Assembly: GCA_946615495.1 (NCBI GenBank)
Contig: CAMOHY010000038.1
Location: 1 to 12,408 of the forward strand
DNA from: an uncultured Clostridia bacterium
GTDB lineage: Bacteria > Bacillota > Clostridia > Christensenellales > Aristaeellaceae
DNA length: 12,408 bases
Direction: 5' to 3'
This document shows, piece after piece, positions 1 to 6,108 of this stretch (its first letter is position 1; each line of letters begins with the position of its first letter). Both the position numbers and the translations under genes were made by a program. The notes under the pieces were generated by a model. The model was not told the DNA's origin. It ran no database searches and saw nothing but the letters and a program-made list of their open reading frames with translations.

Positions 1-1468
1 AAGGGCCGGTGGGGCTGTCGGAGGTCAGCACGCCGATGCCGCCGCCGCTGTTGGCGAAGTACAGGAAAAACCGGTCCTGCCCATCGATGGTTTGACAGGC
101 CGCGCAGGGAGCCCAGGAATTGGCCGCCCATTTGGCCGCGCCGTTTCTTCCCGCGGCGTTGATGGAGCCGTGATCCTGCCAGTTTACCAAATCGGCGGAG
201 GACAGCACGCGCAGGGTGGTGATGTTGCTGTAATTATTGGTGCGGGGCGTGCCGTCCGCCTCCAGCATGGGTTCGTCGCCCGTCATGTACAGGTACACCC
301 GGCCATCGTACACCATGGCCCAGGGGTCCGCGCCAAAGCGCTGCACCATCACGGGGTTATGCTCCTTCAAGGTTTTATACACGCTTACGCTTCCTTCCTC
401 CTCAAAGCCCAGGTTCTCCGCGGCGGCCATCAGCGCTTCTTCTCCGCCGGTCAGAGGAATCTGCCCGCTTTGAACAGCGCCGAAAAAGGCGGGCTGACGG
501 CGGAAGGCTTCATCCATAAGGCCGTTTTCTCCCCGCAGGGAAGCGAAGGTGACGCTCTGGGCCCCCTCCTTTTCCAGCAGGGCCATGGCGGAACGGTAGG
601 CCGCCGCCAGCCGCATGCGGCTCAGCAGGGAACCGCCGGAGGCGCCGCTTTTTAGCACAGCGTGAACAGCCAAATTCCATTCGGCGAATGACTTCATGGC
701 GTCCTCGTATGGCTGCGCGCTGTTTTCCCCGTCCACGGGCAGGGTCAATTTCACCCCGTCCAGCAGGCCCTTTTCTTTCAGGGAGCGGACCAGCGCTTCT
801 TCCTCCGCCGTCAAGCCTCCCTCTGGCAGAATGAAAAATAAGGGCTGTTCCTTCGCGGCGTATTGCCGGGCGAAGGCGAAAGCCTGCGCCACATAATCGC
901 CGCCGATCACCTGAGCCCACAGGTTTTCCCCTTCCCGTGCGCCGTCTGCCACGTCCCAAGCGCACACCGCGCCGGGATACTGGGCGTTGACGGACTCGAT
1001 GACGCCCGCGATCAGGTTTTCCATGCGCTTGAGCATGGTATCCCGGTCCACCAGCGGCGCGTTGGGCATGGAGGACCATTTTTCCGCAAAAAACCAACGC
1101 GGCGCGCCGGCGCTCACCAGCGGGCCGAACTGCGCCTGCATTTGGTTTTCCAGGGCAAAGGACAGCAGAGGCCCCGGCTTGGAAAAATTCAGCCTGGCCC
1201 GGACGCCGTCCTTGCTCTTTACGGAGGAGGAACGGTCCAGCACCGCCGCGGCGGTCATCGCTTCGCCGCCGGAAAGAAAATGGAATTGGCGCGGCAGCGC
1301 TTCCCGCCCCGCTTCCTCCCGCACGTCGTCCAAGGCCGCCTCCGCGCCCACCGTCATAAGTCCCTCATATCTATCCCGCAGGCTCAGGCCTTCTTCTCCC
1401 GCCGCGCCCCAGGCGCTCAGCGCCAGCAGCAGGGCCAGCGCCAGGGCGGCGCATTTTTGCGTACGCAT
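1..1468 (-). CDS. Secreted two-domain glycosidase: degenerate GH10-like domain + GH43 domain (3' end beyond window)
   Basis: Seen: an open frame of 489 codons runs from the ATG at 1468 off the window edge, with AAGGAG about 10 nt upstream of the start. Residues 1-24 are a signal peptide (basic start, Leu/Ala core, AAG before EE). Residues about 25-330 follow the GH10 xylanase order: PRWFF, a MLKRMENLI helix, then WDV at 171-173 and WAQVIGGDY. The GH10 acid/base motif (WDVVNE) reads WDVADG, and where TELD carries the nucleophile this protein reads VHAVLKSG. From about residue 371, NPVMVQRFGADPW (Asp381, the usual GH43 general base), YLYMTGDE and NSWAP mark a GH43 five-bladed propeller. Inference: only the GH43 half is likely catalytic, probably arabinofuranosidase or xylosidase on plant polysaccharide outside the cell, with the GH10 fold as an accessory or binding module. 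Substrate is uncertain. The remaining GH43 catalytic residues lie outside the window. Confidence 0.85.
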   Translation of the reverse strand, partial: MRTQKCAALALALLLALSAWGAAGEEGLSLRDRYEGLMTVGAEAALDDVREEAGREALPRQFHFLSGGEAMTAAAVLDRSSSVKSKDGVRARLNFSKPGPLLSFALENQMQAQFGPLVSAGAPRWFFAEKWSSMPNAPLVDRDTMLKRMENLIAGVIESVNAQYPGAVCAWDVADGAREGENLWAQVIGGDYVAQAFAFARQYAAKEQPLFFILPEGGLTAEEEALVRSLKEKGLLDGVKLTLPVDGENSAQPYEDAMKSFAEWNLAVHAVLKSGASGGSLLSRMRLAAAYRSAMALLEKEGAQSVTFASLRGENGLMDEAFRRQPAFFGAVQSGQIPLTGGEEALMAAAENLGFEEEGSVSVYKTLKEHNPVMVQRFGADPWAMVYDGRVYLYMTGDEPMLEADGTPRTNNYSNITTLRVLSSADLVNWQDHGSINAAGRNGAAKWAANSWAPCAACQTIDGQDRFFLYFANSGGGIGVLTSDSPTGP

Positions 1469-1510
1469 GGCTTTCCCTCTCCTTTTTTCATTTTCCGGCG
1501 CGCCTGTAAA

Positions 1511-1550
1511 AATAGGGATTTTTGGCTTGCTCAGCGCAAAAATCCCTATT
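1511..1550 (-). terminator. Rho-independent terminator after metG
   Basis: A perfect 14-bp stem (1511-1524 with 1537-1550) encloses a 12-nt loop. On the minus strand it is followed by a TATTTTTA tract. It starts 13 nt after the metG stop and lies before the glycosidase start, so it should end metG transcripts. I see no convincing separate promoter for the glycosidase between it and 1468, so that gene may depend on read-through or on a weak promoter. Confidence 0.8.
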
Positions 1551-1563
1551 GTTCTATTCAAGG

Positions 1564-3582
1564 TCAGCCGATTTCCGCGCCGTCGGGCATGATGGGATCG
1601 GCGGTCAGGAGCCGCAGGGTTTCGCTGCCGTCCTCATTCGTCTTCACGGCGGACAGGAGCATGCCCTGGCTTTCGATGCCCATGATCTTCCGGGGCGCCA
1701 GATTGGCCAGCAAAATCAGCTTTTTGCCGATCAATTCCTCCGGGGTGTGGAACTTGGCGATGCCGGAAAGCACGGTGCGCTCCTCATCGCCCAGGGACAG
1801 GCGGAATTTCAGCAGCTTTTCGCTCTTCTCCACCCGTTCGCATTCCACCACGCGGGCCACCCGCAGCTTGATCTTTTCAAAATCGTCAAAGCCGATGCAG
1901 CCTTCGGGAATTTCCGCCTTTTTCTTTTCCTTCTTATCGGCCTTCTGTTCCTTCTTTTCCTGCTTGGCCTCTTTCTTTTCTTCCTTCTTTTCCTCTTTGC
2001 CGCTGAGGGCCTCCAATTCCTTGTTCACGTCGATGCGGGGGAACAGGGCTTCGCCCTTGCGCACCCGGATGCCCTGGGGCAGGGCGCCAAAGCAGGAAAG
2101 GGATTCCCAGGATTTGAGCGCTTCCTCCTGCACGCCCAGCTGCTCAAAAATGCGTTCCGGGGTGGAGGGCATGACGGGCCGGATGAGCACGGCCACGAAG
2201 CGCACGCATTCCGCCAGCGTCAGCAGCACGTTGCCAAGCAGGCCCTTCTTTGCTTCGTCCTTGCCCAGCACCCAGGGCTGCGTCAGGTCGATGTACTTAT
2301 TGCATTCGCCAATGACCTTCCAAATTTCGGCCAGGGCCTGGGAAAACTGCAGCTTGTCCATCTGCTCCTCCACCAGGCCGGGCAGGGCCGCGCAGTGGGC
2401 GCGCAGATCGTTGCCCACGGGCTCGTCGGCGGTCTTATCCCAGGCGGGGACCACGCCGTCAAAATATTTTTCGATCATGGCCACCGTGCGGGAAACCAGG
2501 TTGCCCAAATCGTTGGCCAAATCGGCGTTCATGCGGGTCAGGAAGGATTCGTTGGTGTAGTTGCCGTCGGCGCCGAAGGGCATTTCGCGCATGAGGTAAT
2601 AGCGAAGCGCGTCCACGCCGTAGCGGGCCACAATGGGCTGGGGATACACCACGTTGCCCTTGGATTTGCTCATCCTGTCCGCGCCGAACAGAAGCCAGCC
2701 GTGGCCAAACACCTGCTTGGGCAGGGGCAGGCCCAGGGCGTGGAGCATGATGGGCCAATAGATGGTATGGAAGCGGACGATTTCCTTGCCCACCAGGTGG
2801 ATATCCGCGGGCCAATACTTTTTGAACAGCTCATCGTGGTCCGTGCCGTAGCCCAGGGCGGTGATGTAGTTGGAAAGGGCGTCGATCCACACGTACACCG
2901 TGTGCTTATCGTCAAAATCCACGGGCACGCCCCATTTGACGCTGGTGCGGCTGACGCACAGGTCCTGAAGCCCCGGCTTTAAGAAATTGTTAATCATTTC
3001 ATTGGCGCGCTTGGCGGGCTGAATGAAATCGGGATGGGTTTCGATGTAATCGATCAGCCAATCCTGGTATTTGCTCATGCGGAAGAAATAGCTTTCCTCC
3101 TGCATGGGCTGGCAGGGGCGGCCGCAGTCCGGGCACACCTTCACCCCGTCCTTCTCCACCAGCTGCGTGGGCGTCCAGAAGGATTCGCAGGGCGTGCAGT
3201 ACATGCCCTCATAGGCGCTCTTGTAAATATCCCCCTGCTCATAGAACTGGCGGAAAATCTTCTGCACGATTTTCATATGCCGGTCCTGGGTGGTGCGGAT
3301 GAAATCATCGTACTCAATGTTCATCAGCTTCCACAAATCCTTGGTTTCCGCCACGATCTTATCCACGTATTCGATGGGGGTCACGCCCTGCTCGGCGGCC
3401 TTTTTTTCGATTTTCTGGCCGTGCTCGTCGGTGCCGGTGAGGAAGTAGGTGTCATACCCCTGCATTTTCTTGAACCGGGTCATGGTGTCCGCCGCCACGG
3501 TGGTGTAGGTGTGGCCGATGGTCATGTTGCCCGAAGGATAGTAGATGGGCGTGGTGATGTAGAAGGTCTTTTTCTGGTCCAT
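1564..3582 (-). CDS. metG: Methionyl-tRNA synthetase with C-terminal tRNA-binding domain
   Basis: Charges tRNA-Met with methionine in the cytoplasm (class I synthetase). The 672-aa protein has the Rossmann catalytic domain with PSGNMTIGH at 16-24 (HIGH motif, first His replaced by Thr), LTGTDEHG, a zinc-knuckle insert with two paired-Cys motifs (CTPC and CPDCGRPC), and RMSKSKGN near residue 304 (KMSKS motif, Arg in first position). An alpha-helical anticodon domain follows. A Lys/Glu-rich linker at about 530-558 then leads to an EMAP/Trbp111-type tRNA-binding domain (IKLRVARVV to MGIESQGMLLSA). The start at 3582 was chosen because AAGGAGAGG lies just upstream and the family begins at this point; an in-frame ATG at 3636 lies inside the T-box terminator. 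Controlled by its own promoter and a Met T-box leader. Confidence 0.97.
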   Translation of the reverse strand: MDQKKTFYITTPIYYPSGNMTIGHTYTTVAADTMTRFKKMQGYDTYFLTGTDEHGQKIEKKAAEQGVTPIEYVDKIVAETKDLWKLMNIEYDDFIRTTQDRHMKIVQKIFRQFYEQGDIYKSAYEGMYCTPCESFWTPTQLVEKDGVKVCPDCGRPCQPMQEESYFFRMSKYQDWLIDYIETHPDFIQPAKRANEMINNFLKPGLQDLCVSRTSVKWGVPVDFDDKHTVYVWIDALSNYITALGYGTDHDELFKKYWPADIHLVGKEIVRFHTIYWPIMLHALGLPLPKQVFGHGWLLFGADRMSKSKGNVVYPQPIVARYGVDALRYYLMREMPFGADGNYTNESFLTRMNADLANDLGNLVSRTVAMIEKYFDGVVPAWDKTADEPVGNDLRAHCAALPGLVEEQMDKLQFSQALAEIWKVIGECNKYIDLTQPWVLGKDEAKKGLLGNVLLTLAECVRFVAVLIRPVMPSTPERIFEQLGVQEEALKSWESLSCFGALPQGIRVRKGEALFPRIDVNKELEALSGKEEKKEEKKEAKQEKKEQKADKKEKKKAEIPEGCIGFDDFEKIKLRVARVVECERVEKSEKLLKFRLSLGDEERTVLSGIAKFHTPEELIGKKLILLANLAPRKIMGIESQGMLLSAVKTNEDGSETLRLLTADPIMPDGAEIG

Positions 3583-3626
3583 GGGGAATCCTCTCCTTTT
3601 CTGGTCTGATGCGGCGGATTGCAAAA

Positions 3627-3657
3627 GCCCCCGCATCGATTATGTCGATGCAGGGGC
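3627..3657 (-). terminator. T-box leader intrinsic terminator of metG
   Basis: A 13-bp stem with one C-A mismatch (3627-3639 with 3645-3657) and a 5-nt loop, followed on the minus strand by TTTT at 3626-3623. It lies just downstream of the conserved T-box sequence, as expected for the terminator that competes with the T-box antiterminator. It would also be the first intrinsic terminator met by transcripts reading out of queT. Confidence 0.88.
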
Positions 3658-3873
3658 GTAATTCTTACGCGGTACCACCCTGATTTACAGGCTTTTCTTT
3701 TTCCCGAAAGCCTGCCTTCATTCCGGCGGATATCGGCGCCGCCCGGCGCGGGCTGAACGCGCTTGCCCGCGCATGCTCCAGGGCCATGTTCCCCCGCCGT
3801 CCGCCGCCGCGCTTCCACCCTCCGCGGCTCTCTGTGGGCGACCCTGCCGGGTACTCTCCCTTTCTTCGCATGT
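3627..3873 (-). promoter_or_regulatory. T-box leader riboswitch, methionine (AUG specifier), controls metG
   Basis: Senses uncharged tRNA-Met and lets transcription continue into metG. Seen on the minus strand: the 14-nt T-box AGGGTGGTACCGCG at 3681-3668; the GAGAGTAC (AGTA, K-turn region) at 3858-3851 at the base of Stem I; an AGAGA bulge followed by a distal hairpin with 6-bp stem (3828-3823 with 3811-3806) and a GGTGGAAG loop; then a specifier loop reading GAACATGGCCC with ATG at 3787-3785 followed by a purine. The AUG specifier matches the product of the downstream gene. The lower part holds the antiterminator/terminator switch. The leader is about 290 nt from predicted transcription start to the metG ATG, and it accounts for the whole 3583-3914 gap together with the promoter. 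Confidence 0.93.
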
Positions 3874-3879
3874 GCTCCT

Positions 3880-3908
3880 ATCTTACCGATTTTGGGGCGG
3901 CTTGTCAA
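3880..3908 (-). promoter_or_regulatory. Sigma-A promoter of metG
   Basis: A perfect -35 TTGACA (3908-3903), a 17-bp spacer and -10 TAAGAT (3885-3880). The predicted transcript starts near 3873, just before Stem I of the T-box. The -35 begins only 6 nt past the queT stop codon, so the promoter fills nearly all the space between the two genes. Confidence 0.88.
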
Positions 3909-3914
3909 GGCTTT

Positions 3915-4400
3915 TTAGTCAAACAGCTTGGGAACCTTCTTGAGGGCCTTATACAGCAGCAGGCCCAGGATGCCGCAGGCGATCACTTCGCCGGCGCCCA
4001 CCGTGAGCATCAGGTACCAGAAGGAATCCGGCACGCCGTACACCCTTTGCAGCACCAGGGGAACGATTACCATATTGCTCACCACCGGAGGAATCCAGGC
4101 GATCAGCGGATTTTTCCGAAGCAGCCGGGTGCCGATGGCGCCAAGCAGGGTGGCCAGGCTGCCAAACACCACGTCCCACATGGCGCAGCCGGTAATCAAA
4201 TTGGCCAGCACGCAGCCCACCGTCAGCCCCGGCACCGCCGCGGCGGTGAAGACGGGAAGAATGGTGAGCGCTTCGGAAAGGCGGACCTGTATGGCGCCGC
4301 TGGCAAGCCCAAAGGCCTGCGCCACCAGCGTCAGCACCACATACAGCGCGGCTACAGCGCCGCCCACACACAAGGTTTTGACATTGAAAGACTTATTCAT
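3915..4400 (-). CDS. queT: QueT family queuosine-precursor transporter (ECF S component)
   Basis: A 161-aa integral membrane protein. It is the substrate-binding S component of an energy-coupling-factor importer that brings in a 7-deazaguanine precursor (preQ1 or preQ0, or queuine) for the queuosine tRNA modification. The family signature is clear: IQVRLSEALTILPVF at about residues 36-50, WDVVFGSLATLLGAIGT, a proline/asparagine segment IPPVVSNMVIVPLVL and a GAGEVIACGILG helix; I count five to six hydrophobic helices. The start at 4400 is set by AAAGGAG with good spacing; the in-frame ATG at 4418 falls inside that site. The shared ECF energizing subunits are not in the window. It has its own promoter and a structured 107-nt leader. 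Confidence 0.9.
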   Translation of the reverse strand: MNKSFNVKTLCVGGAVAALYVVLTLVAQAFGLASGAIQVRLSEALTILPVFTAAAVPGLTVGCVLANLITGCAMWDVVFGSLATLLGAIGTRLLRKNPLIAWIPPVVSNMVIVPLVLQRVYGVPDSFWYLMLTVGAGEVIACGILGLLLYKALKKVPKLFD

Positions 4401-4507
4401 GCCAAAATCTCCTTTCATATAAGGATAGCGCTTGGGCGCATCCTGTTTTTTTCGGATGGGTGGCGCATGAAAACGCGCATCATCCGTTGCCGAAGCACAG
4501 TCGGCAA
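4401..4507 (-). promoter_or_regulatory. Structured leader of queT, candidate preQ1-type riboswitch (class unassigned)
   Basis: From the predicted +1 the RNA forms a perfect 7-bp hairpin (4507-4501 with 4493-4487). Next, CGGATG (4486-4481) pairs perfectly with CATCCG (4458-4453), enclosing a GCGC/GCGC inner hairpin. A run of seven A (4452-4446) follows, then a second GGATG (4443-4439) that could steal the same CATCC or form its own hairpin through GCGC just before the AAAGGAG. Two mutually exclusive partners close to the ribosome binding site suggest a switch that acts on translation. Known: queT genes are often under preQ1 riboswitches. I could not match the conserved bases of class I, II or III by eye, so the ligand is an inference. 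Confidence 0.5.
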
Positions 4508-4513
4508 GAAAAA

Positions 4514-4542
4514 ATTTTACCACATTTCTCCCTGTATGGCAA
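4514..4542 (-). promoter_or_regulatory. Sigma-A promoter of queT
   Basis: -35 TTGCCA (4542-4537), a 17-bp spacer and -10 TAAAAT (4519-4514). The predicted start is near 4507, which is exactly where the first leader hairpin begins. Confidence 0.8.
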
Positions 4543-4612
4543 GACGCTATTTTGCGCATGCTATGGCTGACGCAGGATTGGCTCCTTTTCTTCCCGGCAG
4601 CACCGGACGCAG

Positions 4613-4637
4613 GCGCGTTTCAGGGAAACGCGCTTTT
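4613..4637 (+). terminator. Hairpin with T-run upstream of the DUF1540 gene (possible attenuator)
   Basis: A perfect 9-bp stem GCGCGTTTC/GAAACGCGC (4613-4621 with 4625-4633) with a 3-nt loop, followed by TTTT. It has intrinsic-terminator form on the plus strand, but no plus-strand gene lies upstream. It could attenuate a transcript heading into the DUF1540 gene, or stop antisense transcription coming from the queT region. I could not identify a promoter before it. Confidence 0.5.
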
Positions 4638-4675
4638 GCTCCGGGTCACACGAAAAGAAAGACGGGGCCAGGCCT

Positions 4676-4700
4676 GGCGGCCCTGCGCGCAGGGGCCGCC
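4676..4700 (+). repeat. GC-rich hairpin in the DUF1540 leader
   Basis: Inverted repeat GGCGGCCCTGC (4676-4686) with GCAGGGGCCGCC (4689-4700), one bulged G, almost no loop. It ends 35 nt before the ribosome binding site at 4736-4741. There is no T-run, so it is not a terminator. Together with the 4613-4637 hairpin and the queT control region it accounts for the 4401-4751 gap. Confidence 0.5.
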
Positions 4701-4751
4701 CCGCGTTTGGCCAATCAGCAAACAAAAAGCAGAATGGAGGGTCCCTATCCT

Positions 4752-4922
4752 ATGGCTGAAAAAAGAAATCAGTGCATCCACTGCTCCGTGGAATCCTGCA
4801 AGCATTTGAAGGAAGAGCAGGGCCTGTGTTCCCTGGAAAGCATCCAGGTGGCCCCTACGCCCATGGCCTATTCCGGCGACCCCGCCGATGAAAGCATGTG
4901 CCGGAGCTACGAAACCAAATGA
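4752..4922 (+). CDS. DUF1540 domain small cysteine-rich protein
   Basis: A 56-aa protein of unknown function. The pattern CSVESC, then Cys26 followed by SLESIQV, then Cys50 and a terminal SYE, is that of the DUF1540 family of Clostridia and Bacilli. The four family cysteines are Cys11, Cys16, Cys26 and Cys50, which could bind one metal ion; Cys8 is an extra one. There is no signal peptide or membrane segment, so it is probably cytoplasmic. GGAGGG at 4736-4741 lies 10 nt before the ATG. Its TGA overlaps the next start in an ATGA, implying coupled translation. Confidence 0.88.
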   Translation: MAEKRNQCIHCSVESCKHLKEEQGLCSLESIQVAPTPMAYSGDPADESMCRSYETK

Positions 4923-5104
4923 GCGCGAAAAAGAAGCAGCAAAACGAACCGCGGGGCCCGCACCCGCTGTTTGATATCCAGCAGGCGGCGTCCATGACCG
5001 AGTGCACCGGCATCCTGCCCGCCCAAATTGAAACGGAAGCCGAGGGAGAAAGCGTTTCCGGGCTGGAAAACATTTTTCCCATCCATCCGCCCAGGAACGA
5101 TTGA
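4919..5104 (+). CDS. Small conserved-looking hypothetical protein (TECTG motif)
   Basis: A 61-aa protein that I cannot assign to a named family. It has a basic, hydrophilic first 15 residues, then FDIQQAASMTECTGILPAQ (18-36), then an acidic stretch and a proline-rich tail. I recall a similar motif, an amphipathic segment ending in ECTGLIP, in small unnamed proteins of Clostridia, but this is memory and not a search result. The ATG overlaps the DUF1540 stop by 4 nt, so translation is very likely coupled. There is no independent ribosome binding site apart from sequence inside the upstream gene. An in-frame ATG at 4898 is less likely because it would overlap the upstream gene by 25 nt. Confidence 0.7.
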   Translation: MSAKKKQQNEPRGPHPLFDIQQAASMTECTGILPAQIETEAEGESVSGLENIFPIHPPRND

Positions 5105-5140
5105 CCGGCAAAGCCGCTTCTCCTATCAATTCGCGGCCGT

Positions 5141-5179
5141 AAAAAATGAACATTTCCAGGCTGAATTGCCTGGAAATGT
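5141..5179 (-). terminator. Terminator at the end of the rha operon (bidirectional stem)
   Basis: A perfect 11-bp stem (5150-5160 with 5169-5179) with an 8-nt loop. On the minus strand it is followed by TTCATTTTTTACGG, a good T-run. It is the fourth hairpin met after the rhaD stop and the only one with a T-run in that direction. On the plus strand the stem is followed by CATTTTG, a weaker signal. Confidence 0.75.
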
Positions 5180-5192
5180 CATTTTGATGTTC

Positions 5193-5224
5193 CCATCGAA
5201 AGACTGCTTGCAGGCTTTCGATGG
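5193..5224. repeat. Hairpin 2 of the convergent intergenic cluster
   Basis: A perfect 10-bp stem CCATCGAAAG/CTTTCGATGG (5193-5202 with 5215-5224) with a 12-nt loop that itself holds CTG/CAG complementarity. It has no T-run on either side. It shares two bases with hairpin 3, so the two cannot both be fully formed. Confidence 0.7.
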
Positions 5225-5253
5225 CAGAGCGTCGACTTTATCGATGCTCTGCC
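5223..5253. repeat. Hairpin 3 of the convergent intergenic cluster
   Basis: An 8-bp stem GGCAGAGC/GCTCTGCC (5223-5230 with 5246-5253), extended inward by a G-T pair and a TCGA/TCGA pairing to about 13 bp. It has no T-run. It abuts hairpin 2 on one side and the terminator stem at 5253-5274 on the other. Confidence 0.7.
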
Positions 5254-5279
5254 GCCTCCCCGGCTGGGGAGGCGATTTT
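5253..5279 (+). terminator. Terminator of the DUF1540 operon
   Basis: A perfect 9-bp GC-rich stem CGCCTCCCC/GGGGAGGCG (5253-5261 with 5266-5274), loop GGCT, then ATTTTA on the plus strand. The T-run is short but the stem is strong. It lies 149 nt after the stop of the 61-aa gene and just before the rhaD stop. Confidence 0.7.
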
Positions 5280-5295
5280 ATGCTGTTTTCTTTCC

Positions 5296-6108
5296 TTAAT
5301 CCAGGTAGCCTTCCCGGCCCTTCACCTTGAAGCGCTTTTCCAGCTGATGCAGTTCATCGTCGGTAATGGTGTTTTTCAGGGGCAGGTGGGCGATCTTCAT
5401 ATAAATTTCCGCGCCCTTTTCGGCGGTTTCGATGAGGCCGAAGGTTTCATCCAGATCCTTGCCCGCGCCGTAAATGCCATGCTGGGCCCAGACGACCAGA
5501 CGGGCGGTGAGCATCTTTTCCGCGGTGGCTTCGCCGATCTCGTTGGTGCCGCACAGCATCCAGGGCAGCACGTTCACGCCGTCGGGGAAGACCACGATGC
5601 ACTCGGTGCACATCTGCCACAGGGTGCGGGTGAAGGCCTTCTCGTCCAGGTCGTGCACATAGGTCATGGCCAGCAGGTTGGCGGGATGGCAGTGCATCAC
5701 CACGCGGTTTTCGGGGTTCACCTTCAGGCGGGCCACATGGCTCATCATATGGGCGGGGAATTCGCTGGTGAAGCTGCCGCCGTCCTCAAAGCCCCACAGC
5801 AGCTCCGCCAGTTCGCCGTAGGCCGTCACGCGCACGATGCCCAGGTTGATTTCCGGGGCGTACTGCACGTTTTTAAAGTACTTGCCGGTGCCCGTTACCA
5901 GGAAATACTTGCCGTCCAGTTCGGGGGCGGTGAACCCGGTGGGAATCTTCAGCTTCACGCTGTTCAGGTCCAGGTATTCCTTCACGTCGTTTTCATCCAG
6001 CATCAGGCTCACGTTGCCGCCGTTGCGCTCGTCCCAGCCATGGTTATACATGTTGGTCACGGTGCGAATCATTTCCACCATAAAGGGAGCGGTCAGAATA
6101 TCTTTCAT
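5296..6108 (-). CDS. rhaD: Rhamnulose-1-phosphate aldolase
   Basis: Cleaves L-rhamnulose 1-phosphate to dihydroxyacetone phosphate and L-lactaldehyde, the last step of L-rhamnose breakdown, in the cytoplasm. It is a 270-aa class II (zinc) aldolase. The three zinc histidines of the E. coli enzyme correspond to His139 and His141 in VVMHCH and His210 in WAQHG. The catalytic Glu corresponds to Glu116 in FTSEFPAHMMSH. GGNVSL at 30-35 is the phosphate-binding region. Length is close to the family norm. The ATG overlaps the rhaA stop by 4 nt, so it is translationally coupled as the last gene of rhaBAD. Confidence 0.97.
   Translation of the reverse strand: MKDILTAPFMVEMIRTVTNMYNHGWDERNGGNVSLMLDENDVKEYLDLNSVKLKIPTGFTAPELDGKYFLVTGTGKYFKNVQYAPEINLGIVRVTAYGELAELLWGFEDGGSFTSEFPAHMMSHVARLKVNPENRVVMHCHPANLLAMTYVHDLDEKAFTRTLWQMCTECIVVFPDGVNVLPWMLCGTNEIGEATAEKMLTARLVVWAQHGIYGAGKDLDETFGLIETAEKGAEIYMKIAHLPLKNTITDDELHQLEKRFKVKGREGYLD

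Noticed and set aside
863..2560. 565-codon plus-strand open frame spanning the glycosidase-metG junction
   Set aside because: It crosses two real minus-strand genes and a terminator and shows no domain. The Ser/Phe-rich stretch is the mirror of the metG Lys/Glu linker.
1522..2982. 486-codon plus-strand open frame opposite metG
   Set aside because: It is antisense to a clearly recognisable metG and its translation is a low-complexity reflection of that gene's codon bias. No family motif is visible. GC-rich third positions on the minus strand create such long antisense frames throughout this window.
3786..4922. 378-codon plus-strand frame ending in the DUF1540 protein
   Set aside because: It runs antisense through the T-box, queT and the queT promoter. 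Only its last 56 codons, after a good ribosome binding site at 4736-4741, encode a recognisable protein.
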